Below, one piece after another: positions 1 through 7,878 of a DNA stretch of 64,000 bases. The notes below the pieces were generated by a model, which saw only the letters and a list, made by a program, of their open reading frames with translations, was not told the DNA's origin and ran no database searches. Position numbers and translations under genes: made by a program. Location: NCBI RefSeq assembly GCF_000732325.1, contig NZ_BBIW01000005.1:1-64000 (forward strand), in the 5' to 3' direction. Every line of letters begins with the position of its first letter. Position 1 is the first letter of the stretch. Source of the DNA: Paenibacillus sp. TCA20 (GTDB lineage Bacteria; Bacillota; Bacilli; Paenibacillales; Paenibacillaceae).

Positions 1-38
1 AAAGCACTAACCTCGTTAAATCGTGAGGTTAGTGCTTT
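1..38. terminator. Bidirectional hairpin terminator at window start
   Basis: A perfect 14-bp inverted repeat pairs AAAGCACTAACCTC (1-14) with GAGGTTAGTGCTTT (25-38) around a 10-base loop. The A-rich left arm and T-rich right arm suit termination in both directions. It lies downstream of the minus-strand small-peptide genes at 104-403. Confidence 0.75.
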
Positions 39-103
39 ATTGTGTTATTTCATAAATCTGGAGCTATCCAGCCTCGATTAAAGAATAGTCAACCTAATCA
101 AGA

Positions 104-237
104 TTAAGATCTTTTATGCTTGTTATGATCTTTGTGGTGACAACGATGTTTACATACGACAAGTGCTTTTTCACCTGGTTTCAAAACGACAACTTTTATT
201 TTTTTCTTTTAAGAAACTCTTTAACCATTTCGTTCAT
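104..237 (-). pseudogene. Small basic Cys/His-rich peptide gene, frameshifted in an A7 run
   Basis: A strong ribosome binding site (GGGAGGTG) precedes an ATG at 237, but the literal frame stops after 13 codons (MNEMVKEFLKRKK). One extra A in the seven-A run (minus-strand reading of about 201-207) would open a continuous frame of 44 residues that continues IKVVVLKPGEKALVVCKHR and ends in a His/Lys-rich tail, stopping at 104-106. The conserved-looking valine-rich core and CKHRCHH cluster look like a genuine protein rather than chance. It follows the YjcZ-like gene on the same strand and probably shares its transcript. The family is not recognised. The break may be a sequencing indel, true decay or slippage. 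Confidence 0.5.
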
Positions 238-286
238 ATTTTTCACCTCCCACTTTGACAGAAGGAGTCACATTTTTATTTTCAAA

Positions 287-403
287 TTAAGACCATTTAA
301 AAGCTTTAACAATAATTACAAGCAATATAAACAATACTAGAATGACACCGAGGGTTTTGGAAGAACCATTATCATAGGAAGTTCCTTGAACAGAATTAGT
401 CAT
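287..403 (-). CDS. YjcZ-like small sporulation membrane peptide
   Basis: This 38-residue reading frame has a good ribosome binding site (GGGAGGTG, 411-418 on the plus strand read backwards) and a start at 403. It has a polar Ser/Asn-rich N-terminus followed by a single hydrophobic helix (LGVILVLFILLVIIV) and a short basic end. That matches the pattern of the YjcZ family of tiny spore-associated membrane peptides in Bacilli. The function of that family is poorly known; a spore-envelope role is inferred. The gene is too short for routine gene calling. A second small gene follows at 237 on the same strand. Confidence 0.6.
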   Translation of the reverse strand: MTNSVQGTSYDNGSSKTLGVILVLFILLVIIVKAFKWS

Positions 404-692
404 CACTTGCACCTCCCATCCTGCATCATATTTTCAATTTATGCACCGTTCTATCGATATGATTAAACTATCATCTACTTTTTATAGAATTGTACACATT
501 TACTAGACCTTCTCAGAACTGCACAGCAAATTATCGGAGATGTAAATGAGGGGGAAAAAAACGCATAAAACGTAACCATTATCATGATGACGATTTCGAT
601 TTCAACAAGGAGCCTTCAGAAGATGAGGGCTCTTTTTCCGCTGTTCACCATGTATGATTCATAATGACTACATTTATGGTAGAATGTTACAT
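404..692. other. Gene-poor stretch upstream of the small spore peptide
   Basis: About 290 bases hold no convincing complete gene. They should contain the minus-strand promoter of the YjcZ-like gene, which I cannot pinpoint. On the plus strand, 546-657 would encode a 36-residue acidic/His peptide if one A were removed from the A7 run at 555-561; as written it stops after nine codons. A plus-strand hairpin terminator lies inside it (610-637). Confidence 0.35.
610..637 (+). terminator. Hairpin followed by T5
   Basis: GAGCCTT at 610-616 pairs imperfectly with GAGGGCTC at 625-632, followed by five T residues. It fits a Rho-independent terminator for a plus-strand transcript, although no confident gene lies directly upstream. 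Confidence 0.45.
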
Positions 693-724
693 AAAAAGGA
701 GCTTGTCATTATGAGTAAAATAAA

Positions 725-1054
725 ATGATCAATTGGTTTGCTCTAGGAGATACCGATTATAAATATCTGATTTCATTAGTATTTTATGCCGGACTAGCTA
801 TCGCGCTATATTACTCTTATATTTTCGGAAAGGCCGTATCCGTCTTATTTCCAACTACGATCACGGAGTCAACTGGATTTCACATTTATTCGAGTGTAGA
901 AGCCCCAAATTACGTACTTGGTATGATAGGGGGAATCTTGTTTTTCTTCGTGTGTATGATCATTTGGAAGCTATTGTGTGAATTACTTCTGCTCGTCTTT
1001 GAAAGCTTACGAATATACATAGATAGTAAGAAAATGAAGGAACATTCGGAATAA
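725..1054 (+). CDS. Small membrane protein, DUF4282-like
   Basis: A 109-residue protein with two hydrophobic segments (about residues 13-40 and 63-95). The second carries the aromatic/leucine pattern WKLLCELLLLVFESLRIY, which resembles the DUF4282 family of small two-helix membrane proteins of unknown function. The start is odd: the only good ribosome binding site (AAAAAGGAG, 693-701) serves an ATG at 711, whose frame reads MSKIK and stops at 726-728, overlapping this ATG as ATGA. Either there is translational coupling, or one A was lost from the run at 722-725 and the true start is 711. A shared terminator follows at 1060-1098. Confidence 0.6.
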   Translation: MINWFALGDTDYKYLISLVFYAGLAIALYYSYIFGKAVSVLFPTTITESTGFHIYSSVEAPNYVLGMIGGILFFFVCMIIWKLLCELLLLVFESLRIYIDSKKMKEHSE

Positions 1055-1059
1055 CACGC

Positions 1060-1098
1060 AAAAAAGGACAGTTGCACTTATGCAGCCGCCCCTTTTTT
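1060..1098. terminator. Convergent bidirectional terminator
   Basis: AAAAAAGG (1060-1067) pairs with CCTTTTTT (1091-1098), with an inner GTTGCA/TGCAGC helix. It sits between the 3' ends of the plus-strand membrane gene and the minus-strand GH43 gene and can serve both. Confidence 0.6.
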
Positions 1099-1107
1099 AA
1101 CGTAAGC

Positions 1108-2598
1108 TTACTCGTATTTACAACGGAATTTCGTGAACTCAGCAGATGCATCTTTACCACAAGCATATAAACCAATGACTACACCCGTAAATCCTCCAGC
1201 GACCTCTGAGGATAGGTATTTCGTTTGGGCTGTTCCTAGCGGGATTTGTTGATCTCCTTGCTGAAGGAAGAAACTATAGCGTTCATGGACAGCTTCAACG
1301 ATAAGTGTGGCGTGATTGCTGTCTGGCAGAGGTATCGTCGTTTGAATCGCTTTGATATCCCCAATGTTAAGACGCTCAATCACCTCATAGCCTTGTTCAC
1401 ACTGACGGATTGCCAGATCGTAACGGTGGTTCTCATCCATATAGAGTGTGATGCCAGCTTCACCGTTTGTAACGGCAACCTCACAAGAAATGGTTGCATT
1501 AAAATCTCTTTGTCTTATGCCTATAAAGGTAGGTGATTCAGCTTGATCTAGTGTAACTTCAGTCCCTTTGAGCGTCATTTTATCCGTTCCGAGTTCATAA
1601 TTCTCGAAGTGTGGGTGACGAAGATAGGACCAGTCCAGGCTCCATTCCGTATTCTCGAAGGTATACTCTTTCTTCTCATTCTGCACAACATGCTCCGGGA
1701 TCCGGTTAGTCTCAAAGCTAGTTAATGTCGTCCCGTTATGTCCTGCTGTAAACCATCCATCCTCACCGAAAGTAACCGGCGTCAGGAAGACTTCTCGTCC
1801 CAAGTGGTGGTAAGGGATCCATTTGCCAATCTGGCGGAAGCCCAGGTGGAAGAGCCACCAGTTTCCCTCCTGATTCTGAATCAAATCACCATGACCAACG
1901 GCCTGAACTTCATAACCACCCAAATTACGATTCGTCAGAACCGGATTATGCGCGTAGGGTTCAAAAGGACCGTGAAGTGAAGAAGAGCGGGCATAGGTCT
2001 CCATATGACCAAATTCCGTTCCACCTTCAGCGGCTAATAAATAGTACCAGTCATTAATTTTGTACATATGCGGGCTTTCAAGAAAACGCCCCCCTGTACC
2101 TTTCCAAATAGGGAGGCTAGGAGATAATTTGCGGCCTGTTTCGATATCAATCTCACATTGAAGAATAACACCTGTACCGTCGTCGTCGCTTCCATTGCTC
2201 ATGAAGTAGGCTTTGCCGTCTTCAAAGTACAGATCCGGGTCGATACCACCTTGATCAATATAGATCGGATCAGACCACTCCCCATAAATATCATCTGTCC
2301 AGACATAAAAATTCTGATGGGTCGTATCGTTTGTGGTAGTCATATAGAAGCGGCCATTGTTATGTCGTATGGTAGGGGCAAAAACGCCGCCTGAGCTGTT
2401 CACCTTATCCAGCATGACTTGGCTTTTTCTAGTGAGTACATGTCCGATCTGCTTCCAATTGATCAGGTCCTTACTCTCAAAGAGCGGAACACCGGGAAAA
2501 AACTGAAATGAACTGGTAACAAGATAGTAGGTATCATCTACTTTACAGACACTCGGGTCAGGGTAGAAGCCTTTGATAACCGGGTTGTTATATTTCAT
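1108..2598 (-). CDS. Glycoside hydrolase family 43 (beta-xylosidase / arabinofuranosidase)
   Basis: A 496-residue protein without signal peptide, so probably cytoplasmic, hydrolysing imported xylo- or arabino-oligosaccharides. Residues 1 to about 310 form the five-bladed GH43 propeller with the catalytic set in place: Asp14 in YPDPS (general base), Asp120 in GGIDPD (pKa modulator) and Glu174 in LESPH (general acid). Residues about 320-496 form the concanavalin-like C-terminal domain typical of XynB-type members. The length fits the family. It is transcribed alone on the minus strand from a promoter near 2672-2701 with an overlapping LacI/cre-type operator. Substrate choice between xylose and arabinose linkages cannot be fixed by sequence alone. 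Confidence 0.88.
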   Translation of the reverse strand: MKYNNPVIKGFYPDPSVCKVDDTYYLVTSSFQFFPGVPLFESKDLINWKQIGHVLTRKSQVMLDKVNSSGGVFAPTIRHNNGRFYMTTTNDTTHQNFYVWTDDIYGEWSDPIYIDQGGIDPDLYFEDGKAYFMSNGSDDDGTGVILQCEIDIETGRKLSPSLPIWKGTGGRFLESPHMYKINDWYYLLAAEGGTEFGHMETYARSSSLHGPFEPYAHNPVLTNRNLGGYEVQAVGHGDLIQNQEGNWWLFHLGFRQIGKWIPYHHLGREVFLTPVTFGEDGWFTAGHNGTTLTSFETNRIPEHVVQNEKKEYTFENTEWSLDWSYLRHPHFENYELGTDKMTLKGTEVTLDQAESPTFIGIRQRDFNATISCEVAVTNGEAGITLYMDENHRYDLAIRQCEQGYEVIERLNIGDIKAIQTTIPLPDSNHATLIVEAVHERYSFFLQQGDQQIPLGTAQTKYLSSEVAGGFTGVVIGLYACGKDASAEFTKFRCKYE

Positions 2599-2633
2599 AA
2601 GTCACCTCAAGTATGTATAAATATAGTGGATTT

Positions 2634-2701
2634 AGAAAGCGTTAACGAAACCGTTTTAGTAAATCGATTTCATTATAGCATCCATGGTTTGATTCGGGCA
2701 A
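2634..2701 (-). promoter_or_regulatory. Promoter and cre-like operator of the GH43 gene
   Basis: On the minus strand TTGCCC (plus 2696-2701) and an extended TGC-TATAAT box (plus 2672-2677) are 18 bp apart. Downstream, AGAAAGCGTTAACG (plus 2634-2647) matches the CcpA cre consensus at all but the two outer positions and contains the palindrome CGTTAACG. A site about 20 bp past the start point suits repression by roadblock, by CcpA or another LacI-family protein. Confidence 0.55.
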
Positions 2702-2740
2702 TGGACTAACTTGCGAAACCCATCTAATTTTTATAGATTT

Positions 2741-2768
2741 TCAATCAACTTCAATCAACTTCAATCAT
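2741..2768. repeat. Short tandem repeat, 10-bp unit
   Basis: TCAATCAACT is repeated 2.8 times head to tail in the divergent intergenic region between the GH43 gene and the gene at 2889. No function is apparent. Confidence 0.6.
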
Positions 2769-2888
2769 CTGCTCCTTTTAATAGATACGTATGGAAGGAT
2801 TTGGGTTTGATATATTGAATTATGAATACGTGGAATCCTCCGTCGTTACAGTAACATCTGAAAATATAAGTCTAAGGTGGAGATCAGA

Positions 2889-3602
2889 ATGACACAGCAA
2901 ACGAAACGCAGCCGTATGATGATATTCACAATTCTAGCCGTCATTCTACTCTCTGCAGCCATCTTTTATGCAGCCATCTTTGTGATTGAAAGGCCGGGCG
3001 GTATCGCTGATCGCCTATTATCAGAGGCAGTTGGCATGAATGATGATTTTTTGAAAATTCCAATCGGCAAGACACCGGAAGAGGCAGTTGAACAATTTAG
3101 AGGTGGCAGTTCATCTCCGTATGTCATACATCAAGAGCCTGTGGACGAAGGGATGCTGCTATTCAAGACAAGCACGAGACAAGATAGCGAGAATTTACAG
3201 GTCGAATATGTCCGAAAAACCCGGCTCGGCTGGAAATGGGTATGGGGAGGTGGTTTCTCAAACAGCGAAGCTTCTGATAAACCTTCTGCTGTCCATTATA
3301 TGATTTTGCCTGAACTTAAGGGCGTTTCGACTCCGTTTCCAATGTTATTCGGATACCTTTTTGATCCCTCTGTTGTAAGAATAACGGTTGAGACGATAAA
3401 AGACGGAAGGTATGAGGCGAAGCAAATTGAAGCGGGACCTGATGAGCGCATATGGTTCGTGTTTCTTCCTTCATCAGCAGACATGCCTTATGAGATTAAG
3501 GGCTACGACGAATCCGGAGAACAGATTGCTAGCAAGATAGTAGATGATCCAAACGACAGCGGCATTTTCAATCTTGGCACAACGGCTTTATCTGCTCCAT
3601 GA
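2889..3602 (+). CDS. Membrane-anchored extracytoplasmic protein of unknown function
   Basis: 237 residues with a short basic N-terminus and one strong transmembrane segment (about residues 10-30), followed by a soluble region predicted to lie outside the membrane. I see no recognisable motif. An in-frame GTG at 2877 exists, but the ribosome binding site AAGGTGGAG (2874-2882) is correctly spaced for the ATG at 2889. The next gene starts 49 bp downstream on the same strand and is also extracytoplasmic, so the two probably form one unit. The function is unknown. Confidence 0.7.
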   Translation: MTQQTKRSRMMIFTILAVILLSAAIFYAAIFVIERPGGIADRLLSEAVGMNDDFLKIPIGKTPEEAVEQFRGGSSSPYVIHQEPVDEGMLLFKTSTRQDSENLQVEYVRKTRLGWKWVWGGGFSNSEASDKPSAVHYMILPELKGVSTPFPMLFGYLFDPSVVRITVETIKDGRYEAKQIEAGPDERIWFVFLPSSADMPYEIKGYDESGEQIASKIVDDPNDSGIFNLGTTALSAP

Positions 3603-3651
3603 TGAGGGCAAATGTAATCTAGTCACGATATTAGAGGTTTGGGGAGGATAA

Positions 3652-5058
3652 ATGATGGTTAGCTCTAACAAAAATGATAGGACCATAAAATATAAAAAGA
3701 AGCGGATCAGGAGAGTAATTGCATTTATAACCGCTGGCGTACTGACTATTCATGGTGCAAATATCCTGCCAACTTCTATCATTAGTGCAGAAAAGGCAGA
3801 TGTTTCTGTACGCACCTGGTATTCCGGTTCTACAATTAAAGTCCCTGAATTGAAACCAGCCTGGACACTCCAAGTTGATGGTGGTCTGGAGCAGAGCCAG
3901 GGTACAGGAGTTCAGGCCATCGCTGAAGAGGGTAAAGTGTTTGCATTTTCCGGCAATAAGCTGATCGCACTTGACGCACAAACGGGTAAACGGCTATGGA
4001 GTTACGGTAACGGAAGACATTTGAATCGACTCATCACGTATGATCAAGGGATCCTATATGGGATGACAACGGATAAGAAGCCTTATGCTCTCCATGCAAA
4101 GACGGGTAAATTAAAATGGCAGGCACAGTCATCCACTTATGTTGATGCATGGGAACGGACGGAAGCGTTAATCCCCACTTCCGATACATTATATGCGATC
4201 AATGGCAGTACCACCTTTGCATTTGATAAATTATCAGGCAAACTCAAGTGGAAGGTGGATGAAGAGAAGGCCGAAGGAAACGGTACTGCTTATTTCGAAG
4301 AAGCCGATGGCGTGGTGCTTAGAACCTTCTTAGTTCAAGGAGCACTCACATCCATTCAACTAAATGCATACGACAAGAAGACGGGAAAAGAGCTGTGGGA
4401 AGATTTTGGCCAAGGTGAAGCACTCAAGATCCAAGACGGACTCGTGTATTCGATAGACTATTACTCACCGATGCTGACGGATTATCAGTCTCTGCCCGAT
4501 CGCAAGGTGATCGTAAATGCGTTTAACCTGAAGACCGGTGTGAAGAAGGGAAGCCGGGAGTACATGTGGAAGCTGGCTGGTGAACCACCGTATAGTTACT
4601 ATTCGGGAGATGCATACCTTGCAGGGGACAAGCTGTACATTGAGCAAGGCGATAAGGTCGCAGTATACAATTTTAACAGCTACAAGGCTGGAGAGGACCC
4701 GCTCCGCAGATTACAGCGTCCTGATGGAGACAGCTTGGACATGCTCGGAGTTGTGCAGGAAAGACTCCTATTCAAGGATGCTTCAGGGAATTTAGCCGGC
4801 GTTAAGCTGGCGAACGGTCAGAGGATTGGATGGTATGGGGACGCGCCTGTGGCTCATATTGATGTGTACGGGAATGAAATCTATATGGCACAGCGTAACG
4901 GAACCCTGCTCGGTATTCATATGATGACAACTAAACCCGTCTTCCGAGTCAAAACAGGGGCTGATCTGCATGAGGCGACCCTCAAGACAAACGGAATGAT
5001 TATTATACAGGCAGAAGGCAGGCTGATGGGAGTAAAGGTGCCCGCAACTATGCAGTAA
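3652..5058 (+). CDS. Secreted PQQ-type beta-propeller protein
   Basis: 468 residues with a basic N-terminus and hydrophobic export segment (about residues 20-45). The rest consists of repeated propeller blades with the hallmark pattern ALDAQTGKRLW, FDKLSGKLKW, AYDKKTGKELW, as in PQQ-binding-like WD domains (BamB-like). Such proteins are usually non-enzymatic scaffolds; no quinone-dependent dehydrogenase residues are evident. The ribosome binding site GGGGAGG at about 3641 supports the start. It follows the membrane-anchored unknown and is closed by a strong terminator at 5086, suggesting a two-gene envelope operon. Confidence 0.78.
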   Translation: MMVSSNKNDRTIKYKKKRIRRVIAFITAGVLTIHGANILPTSIISAEKADVSVRTWYSGSTIKVPELKPAWTLQVDGGLEQSQGTGVQAIAEEGKVFAFSGNKLIALDAQTGKRLWSYGNGRHLNRLITYDQGILYGMTTDKKPYALHAKTGKLKWQAQSSTYVDAWERTEALIPTSDTLYAINGSTTFAFDKLSGKLKWKVDEEKAEGNGTAYFEEADGVVLRTFLVQGALTSIQLNAYDKKTGKELWEDFGQGEALKIQDGLVYSIDYYSPMLTDYQSLPDRKVIVNAFNLKTGVKKGSREYMWKLAGEPPYSYYSGDAYLAGDKLYIEQGDKVAVYNFNSYKAGEDPLRRLQRPDGDSLDMLGVVQERLLFKDASGNLAGVKLANGQRIGWYGDAPVAHIDVYGNEIYMAQRNGTLLGIHMMTTKPVFRVKTGADLHEATLKTNGMIIIQAEGRLMGVKVPATMQ

Positions 5059-5085
5059 CGGAATTGACAGTTCGTTGTATGAATT

Positions 5086-5117
5086 AGCACTACTGCTTAT
5101 GCAGTGGTGCTTTTTTA
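5086..5117 (+). terminator. Rho-independent terminator
   Basis: AGCACTACTGC (5086-5096) pairs with GCAGTGGTGCT (5101-5111), 11 bp with one G-T pair, followed by six more Ts. It closes the propeller gene. Confidence 0.85.
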
Positions 5118-5261
5118 GTTCAAAAATCAGTTCATTTGTTGCGTCATAAGAGGTTTTTCCACCAATTTATGGAATATATTGCTCATCTGCTGGCTGTAAA
5201 TTCCAGGAACAGTCACATTTAGGGTGAATATATTATGAGCTTAAAGGGAGGAGCCAAGTTT

Positions 5262-7646
5262 ATGCCTACTTATATGATGCATCTGCTGCGTTTCAGCTTG
5301 CTTCTAGGACTGATTCCGGTCCTGACAATGGGCTTCTTATCTTATTACATTGCCGCTGGTGATGTCGAACAGAAGGTATTAGCCAGCAACACGCAGCTGC
5401 TTCGGCAAAACGAACAGCAGATTGATGACATGCTGAAAGGACTAGAGCGCTCTACACTGCAGCTAGCGAACTCCCCCCTGATGAAGCAAGCGTTACAAGA
5501 GAATTGGACACCCACTCATTTTCAGGAAATTCGAGAGATGTCTTCGGCTTTGTCTAATTTGCAAACCCCAGTCATGACCTCGGAGGCTTATTTTATCCAT
5601 CTCGGGAATGGTACGGTCACAGGATTGGATCGCTTTCAGAGCCTGGATCAATTCAAGGATAGAGACTTAATCATGAAATATGCTTCCCATGACAGCAGCC
5701 TGTTCATGGATACATCGAGCAGCGGAATCTATACAACGTGGGTCCAAAAAATCCCCCTGTTCCCTATGCGTACGGGTCCAAAAGGTCTTATCGTCGTGAA
5801 GATGCCTAAAAAGCACATGGCAGAACGTTTATCGAGGGCATCAGAGCTGGGATCACCATATATTATCGATGCCGAAGGAAGGCTAATCCTTGGCTCCATC
5901 CCGGACTCCTGGCAAAATGAGCTGGATTCAGCGGTCAACACGGAGGTGCTCAGCAGTCTAAAAAACTCTGAAATGAAAAAGCAAACTGCAGCCCATTCAT
6001 TTCGGACCAAAGTGGACGGCGGTCAATATAACGTAACCTATCTTCATTCGGCTTCTTACGGATGGACTCATGTGTCTGTCTCCTCTATTGAGGCCATAAC
6101 CAAGCAAACACAGCATATCGCGTGGATTACAGCCATGGTGAGTGGCATCGTTTTAGTTGTTATTATTGTTACCGCTTACATTTGGAGCCGGCGCATGTAC
6201 AAGCCGATTCATCGCTTGCTCGAATACTCGCGCCAGACGGATATCGAGCCCGATCAGAATGCCCAGCGTGCTGGTTCGAATGAACTCCACTATATAGAAC
6301 AAAGCATTCGCAGACTCTCTTCCTCAAGAACAGAGCTTCAAGCACAGCTGTCTACGCATACAGAGCATATGAGTGAATCACTGATGCTGATGCTGCTATC
6401 TAATCGAATACAGGCGGATGAATTTGTGAAGCGATCTTCCAGATGTGATTTCCCGAAGTCTTGGCAAGCCTTATCGGTGATGAAGATACAGATTGATACC
6501 TTCCATTTAAGCAAGTATGAGGAGCATAATCTGGAGCTGCTGCTGTATGCCATAAATAATATGGTAGAAGAGCTAATCAGTCCGGCTTATAGATTTGCTC
6601 CGGTTATTCTGGAACATGCTCAAGTAACGCTGCTTATAGAGCCGCCCTCTGGAGCTGAGGAAGCGCAAGGGGAGGAACTATTCTATCAAATGGCGGTGAA
6701 ATTGAAGGAACAGATCGAGAGTTACTTGCAGCTGCAAATCAGTATTGGTCTGAGCCGCTCCTTCCTCGATCTGTCTGCTGCTCCTGAAGCTTATCTGGAA
6801 TCCGCCTCTGCCCTAAGGCAGCGGATGGTACCGGATGCGGGCCGAATTATACGTTACACTCCACATCGAACAGACCATTCAGACAGCAGAACCCCATATG
6901 CCAAGCTGCGGGAGATTGAAGAACATATTCTGTATTCACTGAGAAAAAGAGAGCAGGATCAGCTCTCGCTGGCAATGGACCTCTATCTGAACGAAATTAC
7001 CGAAAATCGGGCCTTTCAACCGGAGCTCAATATCCTTCTCATTAAATTGGCCATGCGAATTATTGAAACAGCACAGACACAAGAGCTGAAATTACAGCTT
7101 GGCGGCACCTTAAGCGGAGAGAAGCTGCTGTCCAAGCTGACCAAGCTGAATACAAAGGAGGATATCCGTTATTGGTTCGAGCAGCAGCTGTTCCTGCCTA
7201 TTATTCGTGCAATGGAACGGCAGGCGGAGGAACAGCAGGTAAGGATTGCGAGCCGTATGCTGGAAATGATTCATACCAGATTTGATCAGGACATCACGCT
7301 GGAATCGTGTGCTGCTGAATTGAATTACCATCCTTTTTATTTGAGCAGAGTATTTAAGAAAGATGTCGGCATGCCATTCAGTGAATATTTAACTTCCTAT
7401 CGGATGAGCCAGGCAAAGCTGCTGCTGGAGAGCACGAGTCTGCTCGTGTCCGACATCGGACGCAGGCTGAAGTATGGCAATACGAGTGCCTTCATACGAA
7501 CCTTTCGCAAATGGGCAGGAATGACGCCAGGGCAATATCGGGAGCAGTATGAACGAAGCACAGAGCGGCCGAAGCCGGAGCCAGAACTGAAGCGGGAACT
7601 GGAACTGAAGCGGGAGCGAGAGCCCAAGTTAGAACCTGAACGTTAG
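5262..7646 (+). CDS. Membrane-embedded AraC-family sensor-regulator (YtdP-like)
   Basis: 794 residues from the ATG at 5262, chosen because GGGAGGAG at 5246-5253 is ideally placed; an in-frame ATG lies at 5235. The layout is a transmembrane helix near residues 8-28, an extracellular sensor region, a second helix near 285-310, a cytoplasmic linker, and a C-terminal AraC two-HTH domain at about 660-770. This is the architecture of Bacillus YtdP/YesS-type regulators, which sense an extracellular sugar or binding protein and activate an adjacent importer. The importer genes follow at 7879-11273. The protein ends in a highly charged Glu/Lys/Arg/Pro tail built of a short repeated motif, which is unusual and probably disordered. 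Confidence 0.85.
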   Translation: MPTYMMHLLRFSLLLGLIPVLTMGFLSYYIAAGDVEQKVLASNTQLLRQNEQQIDDMLKGLERSTLQLANSPLMKQALQENWTPTHFQEIREMSSALSNLQTPVMTSEAYFIHLGNGTVTGLDRFQSLDQFKDRDLIMKYASHDSSLFMDTSSSGIYTTWVQKIPLFPMRTGPKGLIVVKMPKKHMAERLSRASELGSPYIIDAEGRLILGSIPDSWQNELDSAVNTEVLSSLKNSEMKKQTAAHSFRTKVDGGQYNVTYLHSASYGWTHVSVSSIEAITKQTQHIAWITAMVSGIVLVVIIVTAYIWSRRMYKPIHRLLEYSRQTDIEPDQNAQRAGSNELHYIEQSIRRLSSSRTELQAQLSTHTEHMSESLMLMLLSNRIQADEFVKRSSRCDFPKSWQALSVMKIQIDTFHLSKYEEHNLELLLYAINNMVEELISPAYRFAPVILEHAQVTLLIEPPSGAEEAQGEELFYQMAVKLKEQIESYLQLQISIGLSRSFLDLSAAPEAYLESASALRQRMVPDAGRIIRYTPHRTDHSDSRTPYAKLREIEEHILYSLRKREQDQLSLAMDLYLNEITENRAFQPELNILLIKLAMRIIETAQTQELKLQLGGTLSGEKLLSKLTKLNTKEDIRYWFEQQLFLPIIRAMERQAEEQQVRIASRMLEMIHTRFDQDITLESCAAELNYHPFYLSRVFKKDVGMPFSEYLTSYRMSQAKLLLESTSLLVSDIGRRLKYGNTSAFIRTFRKWAGMTPGQYREQYERSTERPKPEPELKRELELKREREPKLEPER

Positions 7647-7759
7647 CGATGAGCTTCGGGTCCGCATTGACTATACCTTATATCCTGCATACCGAAGGTT
7701 ATGTGGAAGTTATTGGACACTAGCGAGTTGAATTCTACAACAACGGAATGAAAGGTTAT

Positions 7760-7798
7760 GAAATGATCATTTCCTGTCATCGTGTTGATCTGTATAAT
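7760..7798 (+). promoter_or_regulatory. Putative promoter and palindromic operator of the sugar importer operon
   Basis: A perfect 14-bp palindrome GAAATGATCATTTC (7760-7773) covers the place where a -35 box should be, followed by a consensus TATAAT at 7793-7798. A poor -35 next to an operator fits activator-dependent transcription, plausibly by the regulator encoded at 5262. Confidence 0.45.
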
Positions 7799-7878
7799 TA
7801 TCCCTAATCTAATGCAGAAGGGGGAGGAAGATCATCAAGTACCGGTCAGAATTAGCGGATGCCAAGCCGGATGCGGTC

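Noticed and set aside
116-340. Plus-strand 74-residue frame
   Set aside because: It lies antisense to two better-supported minus-strand small genes, has no ribosome binding site and has an unusual composition.
546-657. Possible 36-residue peptide MRGKKRIKRNHYHDDD... if one A is removed from the A7 run at 555-561
   Set aside because: As written it stops after nine codons, it overlaps a terminator-like hairpin (610-637), and I know no matching family. It is noted only within the gene-poor feature.
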